NCBI GenBank assembly: GCA_001304425.1 | Contig: LJTS01000090.1 | Span: 1-9,608, forward strand | Direction: 5' to 3' | DNA length: 9,608 bases | From: Betaproteobacteria bacterium SG8_40 | GTDB taxonomy: Bacteria; Pseudomonadota; Gammaproteobacteria; Burkholderiales; Eutrophovitaceae | In this document: one piece after another, positions 1 to 6,725 of the stretch | How the letters are laid out: each line of letters begins with the position of its first letter | Numbering within the stretch: the stretch's first letter is position 1 | Program-made: the position numbers and the translations under genes | The notes under the pieces: model-generated | The model's database searches: none | What the model saw: only the letters and a program-made list of their open reading frames with translations | Told to the model about the DNA's origin: nothing

Positions 1-100
1 TTCCTTCGGGGAGTCGGCGCCGGGCGGCGAGCTGTATGCATTTTTCGGCATCACGGCCGATGCCGTTGTCGCTGCCGTCGAAGACACTCTGAAAGCCTGA
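1..100 (+). CDS. tkt: Transketolase, C-terminal end (partial)
   Basis: Only the last 32 codons are present, reading from base 2 to a TGA at 98-100; the gene begins before the window. The peptide starts SFGESAPGGELYAFFGIT and ends AAVEDTLKA. This matches the conserved tail of transketolase, where FGxSAP is followed by a LY/LF..FG(F/I)T stretch and a helix ending near the C-terminus (E. coli has TFGESAPAELLFEEFGFT). Transketolase is a thiamine-diphosphate enzyme moving two-carbon units between sugar phosphates in the pentose phosphate and Calvin pathways. The catalytic and cofactor-binding regions lie outside the window. The next gene, glk, starts 17 bp downstream, so the two are probably co-transcribed. 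Identification rests on a short but characteristic segment. Confidence 0.85.
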   Translation, partial: SFGESAPGGELYAFFGITADAVVAAVEDTLKA

Positions 101-117
101 ATCGGCGCCGGCGCGCG

Positions 118-1112
118 ATGGACGTGGCGAATCTGGCATTGGTGGCGGATATCGGCGGAACCAATGCGCGTTTCGCTCTGGTACCGAACGGCGAAACCAA
201 AGTCCGGCACGAACTCAATCTTCGTTGCCGCGACTTTCCCGGGCCGGTTGAAGCGGTACGCCACTACCTCGGGCTGGTTGGTGACCCGAAGGTGCGCGTT
301 GCTGCATTCGACGTCGCAACAGCCGTTACCGAGGACACGATTCGCCTGACCAATGGCCCATGGTCGTTCTCGGTGTCCGCGACGCGCGATGCGCTTGGTC
401 TTGACCAGTTGCATGTGATCAATGACTTCACCGCCCTGGCGCTTTCATTGCCGATTCTGGATGCAAACGAAAAACGACAGGTCGGGCGCGGCGCGCCGGT
501 GGATGGCAGCGCGATCGGCGTTATCGGTCCCGGCACCGGGCTTGGCGTGTCGGGGCTGTTACGCGACGCGGGTCGCTGGGTGCCGTTGCAGGGCGAAGGG
601 GGGCATGTCGCCTTCAGTCCGGTGAACGAGCGCGAAGACCAGATGTCGCCTTCAGTCCGGTGAACGAGCGCGAAGACCAGATCCTGCGGGTACTTCGCCG
701 TGAATATGGCACACACGTTTCGATTGAGCGGCTGCTGAGCGGGATGGGACTGACGAACATCTACCGGGCGCTGTGCGAGCTCGATAACGAGACGCCGGAG
801 AACCTTGAACCGGCGCGGATTACTGACCAGGCAATGGATGGCAGTGATTCAAGATGCCGGGAAACAGTCGATATCTTTTGTGGAGCGCTCGGCACCGCTG
901 CGGCCAATGTCGCGGTCACGTTAGGTGCGCGTGGCGGCGTATTCATCGGCGGCGGTATCGTGCCGCAGCTCGGCGATTACCTGGACCGCTCCGGATTTCG
1001 CCAGCGTTTCGAAGACAAGGGGCGTTATTGCGCGTATCTGTCAAGCATCCCGACTTATGTCATCGTTGCCAGGACGCCTGCGCTCAGGGGACTTGCTACG
1101 CTGCTGATGTAG
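118..1112 (+). pseudogene. glk: Glucokinase (Glk family), frameshifted by a 38-bp tandem duplication
   Basis: Glucokinase phosphorylates glucose with ATP to glucose-6-phosphate in the cytoplasm. The N-terminal part (118-663, 181 codons) has the phosphate-binding motif DIGGTNARF (residues 11-19), the catalytic-base motif INDFTA (Asp103, equivalent to E. coli Asp100), GPGTGLG (138-144) and the sugar-binding EGGH (160-163). Its frame then runs through a duplicated 38-bp unit and ends at TGA 661-663 after the out-of-frame tail MSPSVR. The C-terminal part continues from 660 or earlier in another frame to TAG at 1110-1112, with SIERLLSGMGL, GGVFIGGGIVP and GFRQRFEDKGRY as in E. coli Glk. Removing one repeat copy gives one 318-residue protein, close to the 321 residues of E. 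coli Glk, and joins EGGHVAFSPVNEREDQ to ILRVLRREYG as the family requires. No other lesion is visible, so the event looks recent, reversible or artefactual. I see no Shine-Dalgarno before ATG 118; a 10-bp GC palindrome (105-114) sits there instead, so translation may be coupled to tkt. Confidence 0.9.
605..680 (+). repeat. Exact 38-bp tandem direct repeat inside glk
   Basis: Bases 605-642 and 643-680 are identical, with no mismatch, and the identity runs on for two more bases (AT at 643-644 and 681-682). The repeat length is not a multiple of three, so the second copy shifts the glk frame. The first copy is in the normal glucokinase frame and encodes VAFSPVNEREDQ. The second copy is first read out of frame and brings in the stop codon at 661-663. 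Two identical adjacent copies are typical of replication slippage and can also be lost by slippage. They are also a common misassembly pattern. Confidence 0.97.
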
Positions 1113-1153
1113 TCCGGATGAAATTCCGGCGCGGTGACGGGACGCCGGTGCGG

Positions 1154-2269
1154 CTAGCGAATGCGTCTTTCGGTTTCCGGGTCAAAGAAAACGAGCTTGG
1201 ACAAATCGAACATGAGTTCCGTCATCTGTCCGCTACGAACCATCGTTTCCGGATGAACGCGGCAGGTCACCGGCGTTTCGTTGAGTTCAATCAGTATCAG
1301 GGTATCCGGGCCGGTGGGGTGCACGACTTCGACTTTGGCGCGCCGTTTTACGTGGCCCTCCCGCGCCAGGCCGCGTGATATTTCGTCACTGATCTGCTCC
1401 GGCCGGATACCGACGATGACTTCGCGGCCGGTCCACTTCGACAAGCCGCCCTGTATCGCCTCGGGCGCAGGGAAAAAAAACGCTTCACCGCCATTATGCA
1501 AGCTAACGCCAACGCAGCCATCGTGTTCCGCAACGGGCGCGCGAATCAGGTTCATCGGCGGCGAACCGATAAACCCGGCGACGAACAGGTCGGCGGGATC
1601 GTCATAGACCTCTTGCGGACTCGCAAGCTGATGCACTTCCCCCGATTTCATCACCGCAATCCGGTCGCCAAGCGTCATCGCCTCGATTTGGTCGTGTGTG
1701 ACGTAGACGATGGTGGCCTTCAGCCGTTCGTGCAGCAGTTTGATCTCGGCGCGCATCTCGACACGCAGCTTGGCGTCGAGATTGGAAAGCGGTTCATCAA
1801 ACAGGAACAGCGCCGGATCGCGTGCCAGGGCACGCCCCATCGCGACACGCTGGCGTTGGCCACCGGAAAGCTGCGATGGCATCCTGTCGAGCAGCGCTTC
1901 GATCTGCAGCAACTTGCTAACCCGGCTGACGATCTCTTCCTGTTGTTCTTTGGGAATCTTGCGGATCTTCAGGCCGAAGGAAATGTTGTTGCGCACTGTC
2001 ATGTTCGGATACAGCGCATACGACTGAAACACCATCGCAATGTCGCGGTCCTTTGGTGACAGGTTGTTCACGACACGGCCACCGATGGCAATCTCTCCAC
2101 TGGAAATCGTGTCCAGGCCCGCAATCATGTTGAGCAAGGTCGACTTTCCGCAGCCCGATGGCCCCACCAGAATCAGGAACTCGCCGTCTTCGACGTCAAT
2201 ACTGATTCCCTTCAGGACTTCGACCGGCCCGTAGCGTTTCTTGACGTCCCTTATCGAGAGCGCACTCAT
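1154..2269 (-). CDS. gtsD: Sugar ABC transporter ATP-binding protein (MalK/UgpC family; GtsD-like)
   Basis: This is the cytoplasmic ATPase that powers hexose import through the two permeases encoded just upstream in the operon. The 371-residue protein has the complete ABC set: Walker A GPSGCGKST (36-44), Q-loop Gln82 in VFQSYALYPNMTV, signature LSGGQ (134-138), Walker B ALFLFDEP (153-160), D-loop SNLD (162-165) and H-loop His192. About 130 C-terminal residues follow, with VGIRPEQI and a final ETERR. These form the TOBE-type regulatory domain of CUT1 ATPases, and the length is normal for MalK/UgpC proteins. The start at 2269 follows gtsC by 6 bp. Its Shine-Dalgarno AAAGGA (plus-strand 2279-2284) lies in the last two sense codons of gtsC, which suggests translational coupling. 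It is the last gene of the operon and converges on glk. Glucose specificity comes from the neighbours; such ATPases can serve several importers. Confidence 0.93.
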   Translation of the reverse strand: MSALSIRDVKKRYGPVEVLKGISIDVEDGEFLILVGPSGCGKSTLLNMIAGLDTISSGEIAIGGRVVNNLSPKDRDIAMVFQSYALYPNMTVRNNISFGLKIRKIPKEQQEEIVSRVSKLLQIEALLDRMPSQLSGGQRQRVAMGRALARDPALFLFDEPLSNLDAKLRVEMRAEIKLLHERLKATIVYVTHDQIEAMTLGDRIAVMKSGEVHQLASPQEVYDDPADLFVAGFIGSPPMNLIRAPVAEHDGCVGVSLHNGGEAFFFPAPEAIQGGLSKWTGREVIVGIRPEQISDEISRGLAREGHVKRRAKVEVVHPTGPDTLILIELNETPVTCRVHPETMVRSGQMTELMFDLSKLVFFDPETERRIR

Positions 2270-2275
2270 TGAGAT

Positions 2276-3157
2276 CTATCCTTTGACGGCGCCGGCAGTC
2301 AGGCCACGCAGAAAGTATTTGCCAGCAACAATGTAAACGAACAGCGTGGGCAAGCCAGCGATAATCGCTGCTGCCATGTCCACGTTGTATTCCTTTACGC
2401 CGGTAGACGTATTGACCAGGTTGTTCAGCGCCACGGTAATCGGCTGTCGCTCTCCGGAAGAAAACACGACGCCAAACAGGAAGTCGTTCCAGATTTGGGT
2501 GAACTGCCAGATAACGCTCACAACGATGATTGCCGGGGAAAGCGGCAGGATAATGCGCCAGAAGATGGTGAAAAACCCGGCGCCGTCGATACGTGCCGCT
2601 TTCGTCAGATCCGGTGGCACGGTGACATAGAAATTGCGAAAGAAGAGCGTCGTGAATGCCAGACCGTAAACAACGTGAACGAATATTAATCCCGGGATCG
2701 AATTTGCGATTCCGAGGTAGCCCAGTGTTTGAGCCATGGGCAGCAATACAACCTGGAACGGAATAAAGCAGCCAATCAGGAGCAAGGTAAACAGCACGTC
2801 GCTGCCGCGGAATCTCCACATCGTCAGTACGTATCCGTTGAAAGCGCCGATCAGCGTTGAAATGGCTACCGCCGGCAAGACAAAGCTCACTGAATTGATG
2901 AAATTGCCCTTCAGTCCGTTGCATGAGACACCGGAACACGCCGAGCTCCACGCCTTTATCCAAGCGTCGAAACTGATTTCCCGGGGAAGCGAGATGAGAT
3001 TGCCGGTACGAATGTCATCAAGTGTCTTCAGCGAAGTCGTGACCATTACGAACAGCGGCATCAGATAGTACAGTGCGAACACCACGAGCAACGCGTAGAT
3101 CACGATGCGCCCGACGCGGTGCGATCCCGCCGTCTGGGTGTGGTGCCCGTCAGCCAT
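2276..3157 (-). CDS. gtsC: Glucose/mannose-type ABC transporter permease, MalG-type (GtsC-like)
   Basis: This inner-membrane permease forms half of the sugar channel. The 293-residue protein has about six hydrophobic segments (roughly residues 17-39, 89-111, 122-143, 152-173, 207-228 and 261-282). The EAA loop KAARIDGAGFFTIFWRIILP (187-206) docks on the ATPase. From my knowledge of the family, stretches such as GAFNGYVLTMWRFRGS, VHVVYGLAFTTLFFRN, WQFTQIWNDFLFGVVFSSG and the C-terminal YFLRGLTAGAVKG are near-identical to Pseudomonas GtsC, which supports a glucose importer rather than a maltose one. The first periplasmic loop carries two cysteines (Cys74 and Cys79) that could form a disulfide. 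The gene starts 5 bp after the gtsB stop, behind the purine-rich GGGAGA (plus-strand 3167-3172), and ends 6 bp before gtsD. I judge glucose or mannose the likely substrate by similarity only. Confidence 0.92.
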   Translation of the reverse strand: MADGHHTQTAGSHRVGRIVIYALLVVFALYYLMPLFVMVTTSLKTLDDIRTGNLISLPREISFDAWIKAWSSACSGVSCNGLKGNFINSVSFVLPAVAISTLIGAFNGYVLTMWRFRGSDVLFTLLLIGCFIPFQVVLLPMAQTLGYLGIANSIPGLIFVHVVYGLAFTTLFFRNFYVTVPPDLTKAARIDGAGFFTIFWRIILPLSPAIIVVSVIWQFTQIWNDFLFGVVFSSGERQPITVALNNLVNTSTGVKEYNVDMAAAIIAGLPTLFVYIVAGKYFLRGLTAGAVKG

Positions 3158-3162
3158 CGCCC

Positions 3163-4089
3163 CTATCTCCCATGGTGGCCCCTGCGTGTTTCGGCGTACA
3201 TCAAGGGCACCAGTATCGCGACGACGGTCATCAGCATGATCATTGCACTGGCCGCGCCCAAACCGATCTGGTTGCGATTGAAAGCAAAGGTGTACATGAA
3301 CGTTGCCGGCAGGTCGGACGAGAATCCCGGCCCGCCGCCGGTCAGCGCCATCACCAGGTCAAAACTCTTGATGGCGATGTGCGACAGAATGATCAATGAA
3401 CTGAAAAAAACGGGACGTAGCGAAGGAATGATGATGCTGGTGTAGATACGTGTCGAAGACGCACCGTCAACCTGTGCTGCCTTGATGATTGCGTCGTCCA
3501 CGCCGCGCAGACCGGCCAGAAACAGCGCCATTACGAACCCGGTGGATTGCCACGCGCCGGCAATGACCACGGTGTAAATGGACATTCCGGGAGTGACGAT
3601 CCAGTCGAAGGTGAAGCTTTCGAACCCCAGCTGGCGAACCAGATTCTGCAACCCCAGGCCTGGATTGAGGATCCACCGCCATGCAGTCCCGGTAACGATG
3701 AATGACAATGCCATCGGATACAGATAAATGGCACGCAGAAAGCCCTCTGCACGTATCCGCTGATCGAGCAGGATAGCGAGAAGCAGTCCGGTAACCAGGC
3801 AAACCCCGATGAACAAGCCGCCGAAAATGGCGAGATTTCCGAGCGCCGTCCACCAGCGCTCGTTCTGAAACAGGCTTACGTACTGGACGAACCCGGCCAG
3901 TTCATAGCGCGGCAACAGCCTGGAATCCGTAAATGACAGCCAGCCGGTCCACAGGATAAAGCCGTAGACGAAAATCAACGCACACAGCAGCGTTGGCCCC
4001 AGCACGACCTTCGGCAGGGCATTCTCGATGTAATCGCCGAATCGCCGTTGCGGGTGTACCAGCTTGCCGGAAGCTCCGGTTTCCGTCAT
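3163..4089 (-). CDS. gtsB: Glucose/mannose-type ABC transporter permease, MalF-type (GtsB-like)
   Basis: This is the second inner-membrane permease, pairing with GtsC. The 308-residue protein has about six predicted membrane segments (near 27-50, 84-107, 118-140, 169-192, 226-248 and 277-298). The EAA loop KAAQVDGASSTRIYTSIIIP (203-222) contacts the ATPase. The segments AIYLYPMALSFIVTGTAWRW, LNPGLGLQ, GFVMALFLAGLRGVD and SHIAIKSFDLVMALTGGGPG match what I recall of Pseudomonas GtsB. It lacks the long periplasmic insertion of E. coli MalF, as is usual for short CUT1 permeases. The start at 4089 (MTETGAS) gives a normal cytoplasmic N-terminus, but I see no clear Shine-Dalgarno in the bases before it. 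A 79-bp gap containing a GC hairpin separates it from gtsA, in contrast to the 5-6 bp gaps elsewhere in the operon. Confidence 0.92.
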   Translation of the reverse strand: MTETGASGKLVHPQRRFGDYIENALPKVVLGPTLLCALIFVYGFILWTGWLSFTDSRLLPRYELAGFVQYVSLFQNERWWTALGNLAIFGGLFIGVCLVTGLLLAILLDQRIRAEGFLRAIYLYPMALSFIVTGTAWRWILNPGLGLQNLVRQLGFESFTFDWIVTPGMSIYTVVIAGAWQSTGFVMALFLAGLRGVDDAIIKAAQVDGASSTRIYTSIIIPSLRPVFFSSLIILSHIAIKSFDLVMALTGGGPGFSSDLPATFMYTFAFNRNQIGLGAASAMIMLMTVVAILVPLMYAETRRGHHGR

Positions 4090-4120
4090 GTTGGATTCAG
4101 TGGCCTGGCAGAGCAGGGAC

Positions 4121-4148
4121 GCGGCGCAGGTTTGAACTCCAGCGCCGC
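4121..4148 (-). ncRNA. Intercistronic GC-rich stem-loop between gtsA and gtsB
   Basis: Bases 4121-4127 (GCGGCGC) and 4142-4148 (GCGCCGC) are perfect inverted repeats around a 14-base loop. After one mismatch the pairing continues with two more G-C pairs (4129-4130 with 4139-4140). The structure lies in the 79-bp gap after the binding-protein gene. No U-tract follows it on the minus strand, so it is not a classical intrinsic terminator. Hairpins at this place in binding-protein operons are known (malE-malF is the standard example) to stabilise the upstream mRNA and make the binding protein more abundant than the permeases. That role here is inference. It is an RNA structural element in a transcript, not a proposed separate RNA gene. 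Confidence 0.5.
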
Positions 4149-4168
4149 ATCCCGGCGAGAACCGGCGG

Positions 4169-5425
4169 TTATTTGCCGGCTGCGGCCATCTTCTCGGTTG
4201 CCGCGGCTGCCGTCATGTCAGGCGAATTCATGAACGCCGTGACGACGTCGAACATGGCGCCTTTATTGGCCGGCGGCATGGCCATTTCATGGGCCCAACT
4301 CGGTACCAGTGTCTTGTTTGTCGAGGCCGACGCGAACTGGGCCGCCGAGTCCTTCGCACACTGGTCAAACTTGGACAAGTCCATGCCCAGGCGGACCGGT
4401 ATCGAGCCCTTGTTCAGGTTGAAAATTTCCTGAAACTTGGGGTCCATAATGGCCTCTGCCAGATGTGCCTGGGCGGTCTTTGCGGCATCGTCCTTCTGTT
4501 CGAACATGATGAAACTGTCGATGTTGAACGTAAAGGCGCCGTCAGTGCCCGGCGCCGGCGCACACACATAGTCGGTGCCCGGTGTCTTTCCGGCGGCCGT
4601 GAACTCGCCCTTCGCCCAGTCACCCATGAACTGCATGGCCGCTTTGCCGTTGATGACCATGGCCGTCGCCAGGTTCCAGTCGCGATTAGCGGCATCCTTG
4701 TCGATATATTGCTGGACCATGCGCAGCGTTTCGAACGACTTTTTCATCGTCGGGCTGTTCAGGGCGTCCTGATCGAGATCCACGAAAGCCTTCCGATACC
4801 ATTCGGCGCCGCCTGTTCCGAGGGCGATTGATTCGAACAGGGTGGCGTCCTGCCATGGCTGTCCGCCATGCGCGATCGCAATGAAACCGGCTTTCTGGAT
4901 CTTGTCCGCGGCTACCGCGAATGCCTCCCAGGTGGTCGGTACTTCAGCACCCGCCTTGGCGAACACCTCCGGATTGGCCCACATCCAGTTGACGCGGTGC
5001 ACATTGACCGGCACCGCGACGTAATGACCGTCATACTTCATGACATTGCTCACGACGTCCGGCAACAGGTTGTCCCAGTCGCCGGCCTTGGCCGTGTCGT
5101 CGAGGTTGGCCAGCACGCCCTCTCGCGCCCATTCCTGGATCCCGGGGCCCTTGACCTGCGCAGCAGTCGGCGGATTGCCGGAAACGACCCGGGATTTGAG
5201 CACCGTCATTGCCGTTTCACCTCCACCGCCGGCAACCGCAAAATCCTTCCAGGTATCGCCCCGTTCTTCGAGCATTTTCTTCAGTTCCGCGACCGAACGC
5301 GCCTCGCCGCCCGATGTCCACCAGTGCAGCACCTCGACTTCGCCCGATTTGTCGCGGGAACACCCCGACAACGCCACCGCCAGCAGAAAAGCCGACAGTA
5401 TTGGTTTCCACATACGCCAGTTCAT
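4169..5425 (-). CDS. gtsA: Glucose-type ABC transporter substrate-binding lipoprotein (GtsA-like)
   Basis: This is the extracytoplasmic sugar-binding protein that delivers hexose to GtsBC. The 418-residue protein starts MNWRMWKPILSAFLLAVALSGCS: basic residues, a hydrophobic core and a lipobox LSGC (19-22), so it is predicted to be lipidated on Cys22. The mature part opens with VEVLHWWTSGGE (30-41) and has VAGGGGETAMTVLKSR (64-79), KGPGIQEW (92-99) and VPVNVHRVNWMWANP (138-152), all typical of the Pseudomonas GtsA branch of family 1 binding proteins. Cys288 and Cys356 could form a disulfide. The start at 5425 is fixed by a strong Shine-Dalgarno 7-8 bases upstream and by the signal peptide; Met5 is the only close alternative. 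It is first in the operon, divergent from gap. The Pseudomonas proteins I recall have an ordinary cleaved signal peptide, so the lipobox is a difference. Glucose is the likely ligand but is not proven. Confidence 0.92.
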   Translation of the reverse strand: MNWRMWKPILSAFLLAVALSGCSRDKSGEVEVLHWWTSGGEARSVAELKKMLEERGDTWKDFAVAGGGGETAMTVLKSRVVSGNPPTAAQVKGPGIQEWAREGVLANLDDTAKAGDWDNLLPDVVSNVMKYDGHYVAVPVNVHRVNWMWANPEVFAKAGAEVPTTWEAFAVAADKIQKAGFIAIAHGGQPWQDATLFESIALGTGGAEWYRKAFVDLDQDALNSPTMKKSFETLRMVQQYIDKDAANRDWNLATAMVINGKAAMQFMGDWAKGEFTAAGKTPGTDYVCAPAPGTDGAFTFNIDSFIMFEQKDDAAKTAQAHLAEAIMDPKFQEIFNLNKGSIPVRLGMDLSKFDQCAKDSAAQFASASTNKTLVPSWAHEMAMPPANKGAMFDVVTAFMNSPDMTAAAATEKMAAAGK

Positions 5426-5431
5426 GATGTG

Positions 5432-5440
5432 CTCCTCCTC
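5432..5440 (-). promoter_or_regulatory. Strong ribosome binding site of gtsA
   Basis: On the minus strand this reads GAGGAGGAG and is followed, about six bases later, by the gtsA ATG. It is the strongest Shine-Dalgarno in the window. By contrast, gtsB and glk have no clear site. It fits high-level synthesis of the binding protein and decides the start at 5425 over the internal Met5. Confidence 0.8.
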
Positions 5441-5594
5441 AGTTAGGTACGGCTTATCAAACGGGCTGTATTGTGCGCCTTCTCCAGGTCAGTGCGCACG
5501 CGTTGTCGCGCCCGTAAGAGCGTCTCTTGTACTTCCGAGGATATGAGCGTGCCGCGAGAAAAGCAAACCGGGCGCGGCAAGCGGCCTGTGGTCC

Positions 5595-5624
5595 CTGTTA
5601 TCGCCGATGGGACTGCAGTAAAAT
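5595..5624 (+). promoter_or_regulatory. Candidate sigma-70 promoter of gap
   Basis: The -10 candidate TAAAAT (5619-5624) matches five of six consensus bases. The best -35 is CTGTTA (5595-5600), with an 18-bp spacer and only three of six matches. Transcription would start near 5631, leaving about 22 bases of leader that still contain the gap ribosome binding site. The weak -35 suggests that an activator or another promoter may be involved. This is a sequence-match call only. Confidence 0.4.
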
Positions 5625-5639
5625 TCGCTTTTAATCAAC

Positions 5640-5645
5640 AGGGAG
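5640..5645 (+). promoter_or_regulatory. Ribosome binding site of gap
   Basis: AGGGAG lies seven bases before the ATG at 5653, an ideal spacing, and fixes the start of gap. Confidence 0.75.
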
Positions 5646-5652
5646 CTAAGCA

Positions 5653-6666
5653 ATGGCGGTTCGTGTGGCCATCAATGGATACGGGCGTATTGGCCGGAAC
5701 ATTCTTCGAGCGCATTACGAGGGCGGCAAGAAACACGACATTGAAATTGTCGCAATCAATGATCTGGGGGATGCCAATACCAATGCTCATCTGACCCAGT
5801 ACGACACCGCGCATGGGCGTTTTCCCGGTACGGTCTCGGTAGCAGGGGACCACCTGGTGGTAAACGGCGACAAGATTGCCGTACTCGCCGAGCGCAACCC
5901 CGCGGATCTTCCCTGGAAGAACCTCGGCGTCGACGTTGTTCTGGAGTGCACCGGTTTCTTTGCCAGCAAGGCAAAGGCGCAAGCCCACATTGCGGGGGGC
6001 GCCAAGAAAGTCATCATATCTGCTCCCGGCGGCAAGGACGTGGACGCAACCGTCGTATACGGCGTCAATCATGACGTGCTCAGCAGCAAGCACACGGTCA
6101 TATCCAATGCGTCCTGTACCACCAATTGTCTGGCGCCGCTGGTCAAGGCGGTCAACGACAGCATTGGCGTGGTCAACGGGCTGATGACGACCATCCATTC
6201 CTATACCAATGACCAGGTGCTGACCGACGTTTACCACAGCGACCTCAGGCGGGCCCGGTCGGCCACAATGTCGATGATTCCGACCAAGACCGGTGCCGCC
6301 GCCGCCGTTGGCCTGGTATTGCCGGAGTTGAACGGCAAGCTCGACGGCTTTGCGATGAGGGTGCCCACGATCAATGTGTCGGTCGTTGATCTGGTATTTG
6401 TCGCCAAACGCGCGACGACCGTGGAAGAAGTAAACGGCGTTGTAAAAGCGGCCTCGGAAGGTGCGCTCAAAGGCATCCTTGAATACACCGATGCGCCCCT
6501 GGTTTCGGTGGATTTCAATCACAATGCCTCATCGTCGATTTTCGACGCCAGCCTGACCAAGGTATCGGAAGGCACCCTGGTCAAAGTGTGTTCCTGGTAC
6601 GACAACGAGTGGGGTTTTTCCAACCGTATGCTCGATACCACAATGGCGCTGATGAAAGCAAAGTAG
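5653..6666 (+). CDS. gap: Glyceraldehyde-3-phosphate dehydrogenase, type I
   Basis: This cytoplasmic homotetrameric enzyme interconverts glyceraldehyde-3-phosphate and 1,3-bisphosphoglycerate with NAD, the first step of the lower glycolytic run encoded here. The 337-residue protein has the Rossmann motif INGYGRIGRN (7-16), then the AIND motif (34-37), whose Asp37 is expected to favour NAD over NADP. The active site is SNASCTTNCLAPL, with nucleophile Cys155, and the partner base is His182 in TTIHSYT. The C-terminal WYDNEWGFSNR is the usual family block. The length is standard (E. coli GapA has 331); a few extra residues (EGGKKHDI, 23-30) lie before the second strand, as in many proteobacterial homologues. 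It is first of the + strand run, has its own promoter candidate, and is followed by a terminator-like hairpin before pgk, so gap can be expressed separately from pgk-pyk-fba. Confidence 0.97.
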   Translation: MAVRVAINGYGRIGRNILRAHYEGGKKHDIEIVAINDLGDANTNAHLTQYDTAHGRFPGTVSVAGDHLVVNGDKIAVLAERNPADLPWKNLGVDVVLECTGFFASKAKAQAHIAGGAKKVIISAPGGKDVDATVVYGVNHDVLSSKHTVISNASCTTNCLAPLVKAVNDSIGVVNGLMTTIHSYTNDQVLTDVYHSDLRRARSATMSMIPTKTGAAAAVGLVLPELNGKLDGFAMRVPTINVSVVDLVFVAKRATTVEEVNGVVKAASEGALKGILEYTDAPLVSVDFNHNASSSIFDASLTKVSEGTLVKVCSWYDNEWGFSNRMLDTTMALMKAK

Positions 6667-6687
6667 GCCGGCGAATTAAAGGTCGCA

Positions 6688-6725
6688 AAGGGCACAGGGT
6701 AACCATCCTGTGCCCTTGTATTTTT
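6688..6725 (+). terminator. Intrinsic terminator or attenuator between gap and pgk
   Basis: AAGGGCACAGG (6688-6698) is perfectly complementary to CCTGTGCCCTT (6707-6717), an 11-bp stem. A G-U and a T-A pair can extend it inward to leave a four-base loop (6701-6704). A T-run follows at 6721-6725, three bases after the stem. This has the form of a rho-independent terminator for the + strand, somewhat weakened by the GTA before the T-run. On the minus strand the following bases are poor in T. It lies 21 bp after the gap stop and 38 bp before the pgk start. As I see no strong promoter between it and pgk, partial read-through seems likely. Confidence 0.75.

Larger units (their letters stand above)
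5426..5652. promoter_or_regulatory. Divergent intergenic control region between gtsA and gap
   Basis: These 227 bp separate the divergent importer operon and the glycolytic genes, so both promoters must lie here or be read through from afar. Besides the gap promoter candidate I see several symmetrical elements. There is a 13-bp inverted repeat AAGAG-N3-CTCTT (5516-5528). TGCCGCG (5550-5556) is matched by CGCGGCA (5573-5579) across 16 bases. GTGCGC (5473-5478) pairs with GCGCAC (5494-5499) and could also form a stem in the gtsA leader. Any could be an operator, but none matches a site I can name (no clear CRP, HexR or LacI-family box). I find no convincing -10/-35 pair for gtsA, and no small gene. 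Confidence 0.5.

Noticed and set aside
1113..1129. A possible bidirectional terminator between the convergent glk and gtsD ends.
   Set aside because: The stem is only 5 bp (CCGGA/TCCGG) and no T-run follows on either strand, so I do not call it.
854..1378. A 174-codon + strand frame overlapping the end of glk and the end of gtsD.
   Set aside because: It runs through two real genes in the wrong frame or strand and has the arginine-rich composition of a shadow frame.
2196..2963. A 255-codon minus-strand frame overlapping gtsC and gtsD.
   Set aside because: It is in an alternative frame of gtsC, which has full permease motifs and membrane segments; the alternative translation has neither.
5471..5794. 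A 107-codon + strand frame starting in the gtsA-gap spacer.
   Set aside because: It runs into gap out of frame and has no ribosome binding site or recognisable protein sequence.
5635..6522. A 295-codon open frame on the minus strand opposite gap.
   Set aside because: It is antisense to an unmistakable GAPDH gene, resembles no protein family I know, and is explained by the codon bias of gap.
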